From: Thermocrispum municipale DSM 44069
Lineage (GTDB): Bacteria; Actinomycetota; Actinomycetes; Mycobacteriales; Pseudonocardiaceae
Reading direction: 5' to 3'
DNA length: 64,000 nt
Assembly: GCF_000427825.1 (NCBI RefSeq)
Contig: NZ_ATYT01000004.1
Span: forward strand, 85,399-149,398
Shown here: positions 45,188 through 55,127 of the stretch, piece after piece
How the letters are laid out: the number at the start of each line of letters is the position of its first letter
Numbering within the stretch: position 1 is the first letter of the stretch
Program-made: the position numbers and the translations under genes
The notes under the pieces: model-generated
Databases searched by the model: none
Told to the model about the DNA's origin: nothing
Seen by the model: only the letters and a program-made list of their open reading frames with translations

Positions 45188-46828
45188 ATGAGCAATGGTC
45201 CGTTGATCGTCCAGTCGGACAAGACCGTACTGCTCGAGGTCGACCACGAAGGTGCCGACGAGGCCCGGATGGCCATCGCGCCGTTCGCCGAGCTCGAGCG
45301 CGCACCGGAGCATGTCCACACGTACCGAATCACGCCGCTGGCGTTGTGGAACGCGCGCGCAGCCGGGCATGACGCCGAGCAGGTCGTGGACGCGCTGACG
45401 AAGCACTCGCGCTTCCCCGTCCCGCAACCGTTGCTGATCGACGTGGTCGACACCATGGCGCGCTTCGGCCGCCTGCAGCTGGTCAACCACCCGGCGCACG
45501 GGCTGGTGATGACCACGACCGACCGCGCGGTGCTGGAAGAGGTGCTGCGCAACAAGAAGATCAGTCCGATGCTCGGCGAGCGGATCGACGAGGACACCGT
45601 CGTCGTGCACCCGTCCGAGCGTGGGCGGCTCAAGCAGGCGCTGCTGAAGATCGGTTGGCCCGCTGAGGACCACGCGGGCTACGTCGACGGCGAAGCGCAC
45701 CCGATGTCCCTGCGCGAGGACGGCTGGCAGCTGCGTGACTACCAGCGCCAGGCCGCGGACGCGTTCTGGGCTGGTGGTTCAGGCGTCGTGGTGCTGCCGT
45801 GCGGCGCGGGGAAGACGCTGGTCGGCGCGGCCGCCATGGCCCGCGCCGAGGCCACCACGCTGATCATGGTGACCAACACGGTGGCGGGTCGGCAGTGGAA
45901 GCGCGAGCTGTTGGCCCGCACGTCGCTGACCGAGAACGAGATCGGCGAGTACTCCGGCGAGCGCAAGGAGATCCGCCCGGTCACCATCGCCACGTACCAG
46001 GTGCTCACGCGCAAGACCAAGGGTTCCTACCGGCACCTGGAGCTGTTCGACTCCCGGGACTGGGGGCTGGTGATCTACGACGAGGTGCACCTGCTGCCCG
46101 CTCCGGTGTTCCGGATGACCGCAGATCTGCAATCCCGTCGCAGGCTGGGCCTGACCGCCACGCTGGTGCGCGAGGACGGCCGAGAGGGCGACGTGTTCTC
46201 GCTGATCGGGCCGAAGCGGTACGACGTGCCGTGGCGGGACATCGAGCAGCAGGGCTGGATCGCGCCCGCCGAGTGCATCGAGGTGCGCGTGACGCTCACG
46301 GATTCCGAGCGGATGGCCTACGCAACGGCCGACGCGGACCAGCGCTACCGGATCTGCTCGACCGCGCGGTCGAAGACGCCGGCGATCAAGTCGATCGTGA
46401 ACAAGCACGCCGACGAGCAGGTGCTGATCATCGGCGCCTACCTGGAGCAACTCGAAGAGATCGGCGCGGAGCTGGACGCCCCGGTGATCCAGGGGTCGAC
46501 GCGCACGGCCGAGCGCGAGCGGCTGTTCGACGCGTTCCGCTCGGGCGAGCTGCGTGCGCTGGTGGTGTCGAAGGTGGCGAACTTCTCCATCGACCTGCCC
46601 GAGGCAGCGGTGGCGATTCAGATCTCCGGCACCTTCGGGTCGCGCCAGGAGGAGGCGCAGCGGCTCGGCAGACTGCTGCGGCCCAAGGCGGACGGACGGC
46701 AGGCGCACTTCTATTCGATCGTCGCGCGAGACACCGTGGACGCCGACTACGCGGCCCACCGGCAGCGTTTCCTCGCCGAGCAGGGCTACGCCTACACCAT
46801 CCGCGACGCGGAGGCCTTCGAAGGCTGA
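45188..46828 (+). CDS. XPB/ERCC3-type DNA repair helicase
   Basis: 546 residues. Superfamily 2 helicase motifs: Walker A LPCGAGKTLVG, motif II DEVH (VIYDEVHLLPAP), motif III GLTATLVREDGRE, which includes the RED motif diagnostic of XPB, and motif VI QEEAQRLGRLLRPK. An N-terminal damage-recognition-like domain precedes (about 1-170). A 3'-5' helicase related to eukaryotic TFIIH XPB; orthologue of Rv0861c. ATG follows AAAGGACGG. Confidence 0.95.
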   Translation: MSNGPLIVQSDKTVLLEVDHEGADEARMAIAPFAELERAPEHVHTYRITPLALWNARAAGHDAEQVVDALTKHSRFPVPQPLLIDVVDTMARFGRLQLVNHPAHGLVMTTTDRAVLEEVLRNKKISPMLGERIDEDTVVVHPSERGRLKQALLKIGWPAEDHAGYVDGEAHPMSLREDGWQLRDYQRQAADAFWAGGSGVVVLPCGAGKTLVGAAAMARAEATTLIMVTNTVAGRQWKRELLARTSLTENEIGEYSGERKEIRPVTIATYQVLTRKTKGSYRHLELFDSRDWGLVIYDEVHLLPAPVFRMTADLQSRRRLGLTATLVREDGREGDVFSLIGPKRYDVPWRDIEQQGWIAPAECIEVRVTLTDSERMAYATADADQRYRICSTARSKTPAIKSIVNKHADEQVLIIGAYLEQLEEIGAELDAPVIQGSTRTAERERLFDAFRSGELRALVVSKVANFSIDLPEAAVAIQISGTFGSRQEEAQRLGRLLRPKADGRQAHFYSIVARDTVDADYAAHRQRFLAEQGYAYTIRDAEAFEG

Positions 46829-47010
46829 TTTCCGCAGGTCAGCGGCACTGTGTAAGGATTGATGAGAGCTACTTCACGTCCGACTGCGTGATCCCTTACC
46901 CGCGGGCCGCCGATGCCCTTACCCGGGCCGAATCACGAGGCGAATGCCTGATGTCGGCGGGTGGGCCTTACCCCGACTCTGGTAATCGAGGCGGAAGTAG
47001 GAGGCCCGAA

Positions 47011-47175
47011 GTGAACGATTACATCTACACCAAGCTGGCTAACGAGCGGGCCAACACGTTGCGCGCGGAGGCCAAGGCCGAGCGCGCGGGGAAAGAGATC
47101 CTGGCTCGTCGCACCGACAGCCGGCCGCACAGGGAAACCCGCCGGGCGCGCCGCTCGCTGCGTTCGGCCCACTGA
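47011..47175 (+). CDS. Small basic helical protein
   Basis: 54 residues from a GTG 7 bases after GTAGGAGG. Sequence VNDYIYTKLANERANTLRAE then KAERAGKEILARR and an Arg-rich end; one amphipathic helix, no Cys, no membrane segment. The excellent ribosome site and non-random helix argue for a real small gene. Family unknown to me. Confidence 0.6.
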   Translation: MNDYIYTKLANERANTLRAEAKAERAGKEILARRTDSRPHRETRRARRSLRSAH

Positions 47176-47294
47176 CCCGGGCACCCGGGCGCCATGAGGT
47201 GTCTGGCTGTACTCGTTGATGTCGAGCAGCGTCCGGGTAGTCCGAGTAGTCGCCGCGGGTCGTTCGGGGATTCACCCGCAGCGGTTGCTGACAG

Positions 47295-47338
47295 ACAAGG
47301 CCCTGCCGCTCCCCTCCTCCGGGGTGGCAGGGCCTTGT
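47295..47338. terminator. Strong hairpin between convergent genes
   Basis: ACAAGGCCCTGCC pairs perfectly with GGCAGGGCCTTGT (13 pairs), and CCCC/GGGG in the loop extends the fold. Placed about midway between the small basic gene and the DJ-1/PfpI gene, it can stop transcripts from both sides. Confidence 0.7.
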
Positions 47339-47438
47339 TGTGTTGCACGGCCTGGTTGTGCGACAGGGCCTTGTTGTGCTGCACGGCCTGGTTGTGCGAC
47401 AGGGCCTTCTTGTGCTGCAGGGCCGTGTCGTCCGGGCC
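47335..47438. repeat. 36-base tandem repeat
   Basis: Two nearly identical 36-base units (47335-47370 and 47371-47406, one mismatch), followed by a degenerate third. Each reads TTGTTGTGYTGCACGGCCTG and ends GACAGGGCC. The last bases of each unit copy the right arm of the adjacent terminator hairpin, so the array may have grown from that hairpin. No coding function is apparent on either strand. Confidence 0.7.
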
Positions 47439-47455
47439 TTGTTGTCGGCTCGGGG

Positions 47456-48043
47456 TCAGGCCTTGGCGGCGGCCGCACCGCTGGCTTGGCCTGCGTGCTT
47501 GCCTTCGGCGAACTCCTCGACCATCTTCGCGCAGAACGCGGGCAGGTCGTCCGGCTTGCGGCTGGTCACCAGGCCGTTGTCCACCACGACCTCCTCGTCG
47601 ACCCACTCCGCGCCGGCGTTGATCAGGTCGGTGCGCAGGCTGGGCCACGAGGTCATCCGACGCCCGCGCACCACGTCCGCCTCGATGAGCGTCCACGGCG
47701 CGTGGCAGATGGCCGCCACGGGCAGCTGCCGGGAGAAGAACTCACCGATGAACCGCACGGCGGACGGGTTCATCCGCAGGTTGTCCGGGTTGGCTACCCC
47801 GCCAGGAAGGACCAGCCCGTCGTAATCCTCCACCGAAGCGGCCTCCACGGACTCGTCCACGGAGAACTGGTCGCCCTTGTCCAGGTGGTTGAACGCCTGG
47901 ATGGAACCACGCTGGGTGGACAACAGCTTCGGGGTGCCGCCCGCCTGTTCGACGGCCTTCCAGGGCTCGGTCAGTTCGACCTGCTCGGTGCCCTCGGGTG
48001 CGACCACGAAAGCGATCGTCTTGCCTTCCAGGGTGTTAGCCAC
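47456..48043 (-). CDS. DJ-1/PfpI family protein (general stress protein 18 / YhbO-like)
   Basis: 195 residues from a GTG 6 bases after GAGGAGG. Fold markers: GKTIAFVVAPEGTEQVELTEPW, DYDGLVLPGGVANPDNLR with the nucleophile-elbow Glu region, and the catalytic cysteine in VAAICHAPWTLIEA. Members are reported as protein deglycases, proteases or stress chaperones; the precise activity cannot be told. Cytoplasmic. Confidence 0.92.
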   Translation of the reverse strand: MANTLEGKTIAFVVAPEGTEQVELTEPWKAVEQAGGTPKLLSTQRGSIQAFNHLDKGDQFSVDESVEAASVEDYDGLVLPGGVANPDNLRMNPSAVRFIGEFFSRQLPVAAICHAPWTLIEADVVRGRRMTSWPSLRTDLINAGAEWVDEEVVVDNGLVTSRKPDDLPAFCAKMVEEFAEGKHAGQASGAAAAKA

Positions 48044-48119
48044 TGCTACCTCCTCTATCGGTACCAGCGGGTTGCACACTGGCCGGGTGGCTCAAACCTC
48101 GTGCCAGGATGGGGACTCG

Positions 48120-49073
48120 ATGGACGTTCATGTCTACGCGATTCCGCTGCGCAATCGCTTCCGCGGCGTCACCGTGCGCGAAGGCGTGCTGCTGCGCGGT
48201 CCGGCAGGCTGGGGCGAGTTCTGCCCGTTCGACGACTATTCCGACACCGAATCCGTGCCGTGGCTGCTGTCCGCGCTGGAATCGGCGAACGAAGGCTGGC
48301 CCGCGCCCGTGCGGGACCGCATCGAGGTGAACACCACGGTTGCGGTGGTCCCGCCTGAGCGAGCGTTCGAGCTGGTACGAGCCTCCGGAGCGCGGACGGC
48401 GAAGGTGAAGGTGGCCGCGCCCGAGGTGGGCCTGGCCGACGACTGCGAGCGAGTCGCCGCGGTGCGGGATGCACTGGGGCCGGACGGTGCTGTGCGGGTC
48501 GACGCGAACGGCGCCTGGGATGTCGACACCGCGGTGACGGCGATCCGGCAGCTGGACCGGGCCGCGGGTGGGTTGCAGTACGTGGAGCAGCCGTGCGCCG
48601 GCCTGGACGAGCTGGCGGCGGTCCGGCGCAAGCTCGACGTGCCGATCGCGGCCGACGAGTCGATCCGGCGGGCCGACGATCCTCTGCGGGTCGCGGTCGC
48701 CGAGGCAGCGGATGTCGCCGTGGTGAAGGTCGCCCCGCTGGGCGGGGTTCGCCGGGCCCTGCGGGTCGCCGAAGCCTGCGGGCTGCCGTGCGTGGTGTCG
48801 TCCGCGGTGGAAAGCAGCGTGGGGTTGGCCGCCGGGGTCGCGCTGGCCGCCGCGCTGCCCGAGCTGGGTTACGCCTGCGGCCTGGGCACGCTCAGCTTGC
48901 TGACCAGGGACGCGGCGCGGCCGTCGCTCGGCCCGGTCGACGGATACCTGCCGGTGTTGACCGAGCCACCGCAGCCCGACCCGGACGACTTCCCCGCGGC
49001 CGACGAGGCGACCACACGACGCTGGCTCGACCGGCTCGAGCGGGTACGGGCGCTGGCGCAGGATCAGGGTTGA
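48120..49073 (+). CDS. menC: o-Succinylbenzoate synthase (MenC-like enolase-superfamily enzyme)
   Basis: 317 residues. Enolase-superfamily catalytic set: KVKV (second Lys is the base), VDANGAW (metal Asp), VEQPC (metal Glu), IAADES (metal Asp) and VVKVAP (other Lys). The sequence resembles actinobacterial MenC, which dehydrates SHCHC to o-succinylbenzoate in menaquinone synthesis. No other men genes are in the window, and racemases share the fold, so assignment rests on overall similarity. Confidence 0.85.
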   Translation: MDVHVYAIPLRNRFRGVTVREGVLLRGPAGWGEFCPFDDYSDTESVPWLLSALESANEGWPAPVRDRIEVNTTVAVVPPERAFELVRASGARTAKVKVAAPEVGLADDCERVAAVRDALGPDGAVRVDANGAWDVDTAVTAIRQLDRAAGGLQYVEQPCAGLDELAAVRRKLDVPIAADESIRRADDPLRVAVAEAADVAVVKVAPLGGVRRALRVAEACGLPCVVSSAVESSVGLAAGVALAAALPELGYACGLGTLSLLTRDAARPSLGPVDGYLPVLTEPPQPDPDDFPAADEATTRRWLDRLERVRALAQDQG

Positions 49074-49125
49074 TTCAGGGTCGCTCCCCGATGTGCGCGG
49101 CCGCTGCGGGGACGACCCTGGAGTC

Positions 49126-49332
49126 ATGACTGAGACGAACACGTCGACCACGAAGCGGCTGCGGCGCAGCACCACCGACCGGATGCTTGCCGGCGTGTGT
49201 GGTGGCTGGGCGGCCTACCTCGGGGTCGACGCCGCGATCCTGCGCATCCTGCTGGCCGCCGCCACGGTCTTCGGTATCGGCACCCCGGTGCTGCTCTACG
49301 TGATCTGCTGGGTGCTCATGCCGGAGGAGTGA
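49126..49332 (+). CDS. PspC-domain membrane protein
   Basis: 68 residues from MTETNTSTTKRLRRSTTDRM. One PspC domain: MLAGVCGGWAAYLGVDAAILRILLAAATVFGIGTPVLLYVICWVLMPEE in part, with two hydrophobic segments and the final WxxMPxE. Phage-shock-type envelope-stress membrane protein; stand-alone versions are common in actinobacteria. Confidence 0.9.
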   Translation: MTETNTSTTKRLRRSTTDRMLAGVCGGWAAYLGVDAAILRILLAAATVFGIGTPVLLYVICWVLMPEE

Positions 49333-49398
49333 TCATCCGGGAACACCGGCACGGCCTCCGCCGTTGTAGCCCTGACGCTGCCACTTCCGGAGGTGCCC

Positions 49399-50022
49399 GT
49401 GCCCATTTCCCATGACGCTGGAGCCGAATTCGACCGTCAGGTGCAGAACCTGGTGGACAAGGGCTATCCGGCGGCCGCTGGAGTGTCCGAGTCCGACCTG
49501 CGCGCGCTGGTCGCCCCGCTGCGTGAGCACGCCGTCGCCGGTGAGCCCACCCGGGCGCGGGTGCCCTTCGTGCTGGTCATCAGCCCGAGACTGGTGCCGA
49601 TCCCCGAGCAGATCGCCCGCACCGAGCTGAACGGCAACCCCGGGTTCAGCGTGTTCGACCCGGAGGACATCGGCCGATTCGACCCGATCGAGGACGTCAC
49701 GATCCCGCCCGGCGATGCTTACCTGGTGACGGACGTCGATCGTGGCGCGGCCACCCTGAACGTGGCGCCGAACAAGGCGCTGCCGCACATTCTCGAACAG
49801 GGCCGCTCGCCGTTGACGGTGGCCGAAGGCATCGCGTTCATCACCCAGTTCCCGGCCTCGCTGGAGAAGAACAACTGTTTCTCGCTGCTGGCTTCCCGGT
49901 GCGGGGACAAGCGCGTGCCTGCGCTGTGGATCAGCCAGAAGGCGCCGAAGCTCGGGTGGTGCTGGGCGGGGAATCCGCACACGTGGCTCGGGTCGGCGTC
50001 CTGCGCCGGACGGACCGGGTGA
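49399..50022 (+). CDS. DUF5701-like hypothetical protein
   Basis: 207 residues. Start chosen at the second of two close GTG codons, 5 bases after GGAGG. Soluble mixed alpha/beta protein: FDRQVQNLVDKGYPAAAGVSE, VPFVLVISPRLVPI, DAYLVTDVDRGAATLN, LTVAEGIAFITQFPASLEKNNCFSLLASR. It agrees with what I recall of the DUF5701 family of actinobacteria; function unknown. Followed by a bidirectional terminator. Confidence 0.7.
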   Translation: MPISHDAGAEFDRQVQNLVDKGYPAAAGVSESDLRALVAPLREHAVAGEPTRARVPFVLVISPRLVPIPEQIARTELNGNPGFSVFDPEDIGRFDPIEDVTIPPGDAYLVTDVDRGAATLNVAPNKALPHILEQGRSPLTVAEGIAFITQFPASLEKNNCFSLLASRCGDKRVPALWISQKAPKLGWCWAGNPHTWLGSASCAGRTG

Positions 50023-50183
50023 GCCGAGGCGGCCGGCTCGGGCGAGCCGAGTGCGCCGAGGCGACCCGCGCCGGGGCGAGGCAGCCTGCCGCGGGCGAAC
50101 TGAGGCAGCCTGCCGCAGGCGCGCCGGGTGAGCCGCTACGCGGACCGCCGAACCGCGGGCGAGCCGCCCGTTCCGCACACATG

Positions 50184-50218
50184 CGAAAGGCCCGGGTGCT
50201 CGGCACCCGGGCCTTTCG
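50184..50218. terminator. Bidirectional terminator between DUF5701 gene and groEL
   Basis: CGAAAGGCCCGGGTGC and its exact complement form 16 uninterrupted pairs with a 3-base loop. The AAA/TTT pairs at the base give a short T-run in both directions, so it ends both convergent genes. Confidence 0.85.
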
Positions 50219-50256
50219 TGTGGCTCGACCTTGACGGTCGCCGAAGCCGGCGTCCG

Positions 50257-52008
<1,752 letters not shown>

Positions 52009-52021
52009 TCACCGTCCCGAC

Positions 52022-52048
52022 CTAGCACTCTCACATCGAGAGTGCCAA
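52022..52048 (-). promoter_or_regulatory. CIRCE element 1 (HrcA operator) of groEL
   Basis: CTAGCACTC-N9-GAGTGCCAA, one mismatch per arm from the CIRCE consensus TTAGCACTC-N9-GAGTGCTAA. It overlaps a possible promoter on the minus strand (-35 TTGGCA at 52043-52048, 18-base spacer, -10 TAGGTC at 52019-52024). Confidence 0.88.
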
Positions 52049-52056
52049 CTCCGTGT

Positions 52057-52083
52057 TTAGCACTCTCGGTGTTCGAGTGCAAG
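52057..52083 (-). promoter_or_regulatory. CIRCE element 2 of groEL, overlapping a promoter
   Basis: TTAGCACTC-N9-GAGTGCAAG; the left arm is perfect. The minus strand carries -35 TTGCAC (52077-52082) and -10 TAAACA (52054-52059) with a 17-base spacer, so HrcA bound here would cover the promoter. Confidence 0.88.
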
Positions 52084-52456
52084 TTGACCCCCCGGTATTG
52101 AGAGGCGTCGCACCGAGCCTGTCACGCGGCACGCGAGCGGGATGCAGCGGCCCCCTGCTTCGGGAGCTGCCGGACGCCTCCCGACGCCCCGCTCGGCCCC
52201 ACGGATTGCCTGCCCTCGCGGCCTGCCGACGTACCCTGCCGACCGGCACCCCTCAGCGCACGTTAGTCCGTTTCATCCGCTTTGTAACGCTTTCTGGTGG
52301 AACGTCGACTGGTACGTCGAGGGGCTCCTGCTGGGCCGTTCGGCCCGTCATTCCAACCCGTTACCTCGCCGGTTTGCTGCCAGCTGCCGGCCGATGCGTC
52401 GTGCGTGCTTCCTCCAGCAGCGAACGCGACACCCACCACGAAACGAAGGAACGTTG
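52084..52456. other. Gene-free region before the secreted protein gene
   Basis: 370 bases between the groEL operators and the next start. It holds a 12-base-plus palindromic hairpin GGGCCG-TT-CGGCCC near 52337 and an AT-richer patch around 52265-52295 (GTTTCATCCGCTTTGTAACG) that may be the promoter of the following gene. No coding sequence is convincing. Confidence 0.4.
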
Positions 52457-53146
52457 ATGACCAAGCGCAAGACCATCGCCGCCGGGGCTGTCCTGACTGC
52501 CGCCCTGCTGACACTCGCGTTCACCGGCACCGCCAGCGGCGCGAACACGGTGCGATCCTCCGACATCGTCAACCGCACGATCGTCGAGGTCGACGTCAAG
52601 CAGAACAGCCTGACCGGACTGAACATCAAGAACGGCTCGATCAACGGCGGCGACATCCGCCAGGGTGCGATCACCACCGACCAGATCAAGGCGGGCACCA
52701 TCTCCGAGCAGGACCTGGACAAGGAGTTGCAGAGCAAGCTGAACCCCGGCCCGGCCGACACCGGCTTCGAGGCGGACGGGCCCTACCCCGGCGAGACCGA
52801 CCTGGGCAAGCTGGAGGACCAGGGCGACAACTCGGACGAGCTGGTCAAGGGCGACGAAGGCAAGTCGGCGCAGACCGTGTGGGTGCAGTGCGCCCCGAAG
52901 AAGGTCGCGATCGGCGGCGGCTTCCACCTGGCGGCCGACGCTTCGCTGACGGCGAAGAAGAACCTTCATGTGACGGCGTCCGAGCCGGCTCAGGTTCGCG
53001 AGAGCGAGCTTCTCACCAATCCGGAGAAGATCCCGGGCGACGCGGCGGACTCGTTCCAGCCGAACGCGTGGCGTGTCGACGTCATCAACGAGGGCAGCGA
53101 CGACGTGGTCGTCCGCCCGTGGGTCGTCTGTGTCTACGGCGGCTGA
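52457..53146 (+). CDS. Secreted protein of unknown function
   Basis: 229 residues. Signal peptide MTKRKTIAAGAVLTAALLTL with cleavage near ASG-AN (31). The next ~70 residues form a regular pattern of short Ile/Leu-Asn-Gly repeats (SDIVNRTI, VKQNSLTGLNIKNGSINGGD, IRQGAITTDQI, IKAGTISEQDL) like a pentapeptide or beta-solenoid stalk. A C-terminal globular domain (VWVQCAPKKVAIGGGFHLAAD... VINEGSDDVVVRPWVVCVYGG) has two Cys that could form a disulfide. This repeat-plus-jelly-roll layout occurs in actinobacterial exported proteins; no function is known. Confidence 0.75.
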   Translation: MTKRKTIAAGAVLTAALLTLAFTGTASGANTVRSSDIVNRTIVEVDVKQNSLTGLNIKNGSINGGDIRQGAITTDQIKAGTISEQDLDKELQSKLNPGPADTGFEADGPYPGETDLGKLEDQGDNSDELVKGDEGKSAQTVWVQCAPKKVAIGGGFHLAADASLTAKKNLHVTASEPAQVRESELLTNPEKIPGDAADSFQPNAWRVDVINEGSDDVVVRPWVVCVYGG

Positions 53147-53159
53147 CCCATCCTGATCC

Positions 53160-53192
53160 CGGCCCCGGTTCGCCCGGCGCGGACCGGGGCCG
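53160..53192. terminator. Bidirectional hairpin between convergent genes
   Basis: CGGCCCCGGT pairs perfectly with ACCGGGGCCG (10 pairs, 13-base loop), 13 bases after one stop and 5 before the other. Confidence 0.75.
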
Positions 53193-53197
53193 TTCCA

Positions 53198-54406
53198 TCA
53201 GCCGGCTGCCGCGATGATGACGATCACGATCACCAGCACCGCGATGACACCGCACAGCACCGGCACCAACCAGGCAGGCGGTCCTTTGCTGGTGGCCACC
53301 GCGGGCGGCGCGGTGAACGCCGAGCCCGCAGCAGGCTGCGGTGGCCGCACGCGCACCGGGTCGGACATCGCGGAGCCGTAGCCGGGCGGCGCACCGAACT
53401 GCGGCCCCGGTGGTCGTTGCAACGGCGGCATGGCGTGGGGCGGCTGCGGGCGCTGCATCTGGTGCGGGCCGCTGCTCCCCGGCCCGGACGGCCTGCCACT
53501 CGGCGGCCGCGACCCGTTCGGCTTCTCCGTCAGCACCTCACGGGCGGCGGTGATCAGCTCGACACAGCTGCCGAACCGCTCCTTCGGGTTCTTCGCCATG
53601 CCGCGCGCCAGCACGGCGTCGATGGCCGGCGGCAGATTGCGCGCGTGCGCCGTCACGCGCGGCGGCGGGGTGTTCAAGTGCCCCTTGATCACCGTCGGCA
53701 CGTCGCCGGTGAACGGCGGCCGCCCGGTCAGGCACGCATACAGCACACACGCCAGCGCGTACTGATCCGTCCGGCCGTCCAGCGGCTCACCGCGCAGGTG
53801 CTCCGGCGCCGCGTACGTCGGCGATCCGAGAAAATCACCCCCACGGGTGCGGTGACCGGTCGCGCCGCGCCTGGTCAACCCGAAGTCGGCGACGTAGACG
53901 TGCTCCCGGATCGACTCCCGCTGGGTCACCAGCACGTTGGCCGGCTTGACGTCCAAGTGGACCAGACCACGCTTGTGCAAGGTGTCCAGCGCGTCGGCGA
54001 CCTGCTCGAGCAGGCTCAGTGCGCGGGACGGCTCGATCGGGCCGCCGGAGATGATGCTGGCCAGATCGGCACCGTCCACCAGCCGCATGCCGATGTAATG
54101 CATGCCGTCCAGCTCGCCGAAGTCGTACAGCGGCACGATGTTGGGATGGTCGATGGCCGCGGTGTTGCGCGCCTCGTCGACGAACCGCTCACGGAACTCC
54201 GCATCGGCCCCCAGGTGCTCGCCGATCACTTTCAGCGCGACCTTGCGTCCCAGCCGCACGTCGGTGGCGCGGTACATGACGCTCATGCCGCCCTTGCCGA
54301 GGACGCTCTCGATGCGATAGTTGCCCAGCCTGCGGCCGGTCAGATCGGACGCGTCCCTGGCGGGGCGTTCCCCCGCCTCCGGGTCGGCAGCCGCCTCGTC
54401 CGGCAT
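53198..54406 (-). CDS. PknB-type serine/threonine protein kinase with a C-terminal membrane helix
   Basis: 402 residues from MPDEAAADPE, 6 bases after GAAGGG (an ATG 6 bases earlier is too close to it). Kinase motifs: glycine loop LGKGGMSVMY, catalytic Lys59 (VALKV), HLDVKPANVL (H150-D152), DFG (174-176) and APE (200-202). The usual HRD Arg is Leu (HLD), which marks a non-RD kinase less dependent on activation-loop phosphorylation. A Pro/Gly/Gln-rich linker (about 295-375) ends in a single membrane helix at the extreme C-terminus with no extracellular sensor domain. Confidence 0.92.
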   Translation of the reverse strand: MPDEAAADPEAGERPARDASDLTGRRLGNYRIESVLGKGGMSVMYRATDVRLGRKVALKVIGEHLGADAEFRERFVDEARNTAAIDHPNIVPLYDFGELDGMHYIGMRLVDGADLASIISGGPIEPSRALSLLEQVADALDTLHKRGLVHLDVKPANVLVTQRESIREHVYVADFGLTRRGATGHRTRGGDFLGSPTYAAPEHLRGEPLDGRTDQYALACVLYACLTGRPPFTGDVPTVIKGHLNTPPPRVTAHARNLPPAIDAVLARGMAKNPKERFGSCVELITAAREVLTEKPNGSRPPSGRPSGPGSSGPHQMQRPQPPHAMPPLQRPPGPQFGAPPGYGSAMSDPVRVRPPQPAAGSAFTAPPAVATSKGPPAWLVPVLCGVIAVLVIVIVIIAAAG

Positions 54407-54438
54407 GCTCATCCCTTCTCTGCCTGCTCGCCGACAGC

Positions 54439-55044
54439 CTAGACCGACGCGCGTGGTGAACGGGCGCGGGACAACACGGTTCCCGGCCCGGCGAAGTCGA
54501 GCAACAGGCCCTCGCCGGTGCGCAGCGACTGGTGGCCCGCGGGATCGATCGCCCGCAACCTGCACTGCATGCCCTCCGGGTAGGCCAGCAGGTACGCGGG
54601 GTTCATGGAGATCAGTTCGCCGTGCCCGAGCTCGAACGCGTCGATCGGCCCCGCGCAGGTCAGCACCAACGTGCCCATGCCGCTGCAGTACTCGAGAAAC
54701 CCCGCGTCGGATCCGAACAGCGGGGCGAACCCCGGCCACTGCGGATTACGGCGCACGCCGGGCGGCTCCGCCAGCACGGCGTCCCGGGCGACACACCAGC
54801 CGCGCTGACCGTCCAGCTCCAGCGGGTAGACATCACCGGCAGTGTCGGGCGCCAGGTCGATCCAGCCACCGTCGGCAGGCGCGGTGAACACCGCCAGGCT
54901 GCCCTTGCCGCGCCCGTCGGTCGTGATGGTGACGCCGAAGCTGCAGGCCAGCAGGGCGTTGCGGTCGGCGCGCACGGCCTCGCCGCCGGCCAGCGCCAAG
55001 CGCGCGACACCGAACGACGGCGTGTGCCGGGTGTGAACCTCCAC
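54439..55044 (-). CDS. AIM24-family protein
   Basis: About 201 residues; two adjacent GTG codons follow GGAGG and the second has better spacing. Double-stranded beta-helix family (AIM24/TIGR00266-type): ALLACSFGVTITTDGRGKGS, WIDLAPDTAGDVYPLELDGQ in part, GFLEYCSGMGTLVLTCAGPIDAFELGHGE in part. Function of bacterial AIM24 proteins is unknown. 32 bases upstream of the kinase on the same strand, so the two are likely cotranscribed. Confidence 0.75.
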   Translation of the reverse strand: MEVHTRHTPSFGVARLALAGGEAVRADRNALLACSFGVTITTDGRGKGSLAVFTAPADGGWIDLAPDTAGDVYPLELDGQRGWCVARDAVLAEPPGVRRNPQWPGFAPLFGSDAGFLEYCSGMGTLVLTCAGPIDAFELGHGELISMNPAYLLAYPEGMQCRLRAIDPAGHQSLRTGEGLLLDFAGPGTVLSRARSPRASV

Positions 55045-55127
55045 CACGTTCCTCCGTTCGCGCGATAAGCGACTCCAGCGACAGCAGAGTGTGGCATGAC
55101 CGGCAGACGCGGGATGATGTGCTCACC

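Noticed and set aside
47335-47438. Possible repeat-protein gene in the 36-base array
   Set aside because: Both strands give low-complexity peptides without start signals, and the array adjoins a terminator between convergent genes.
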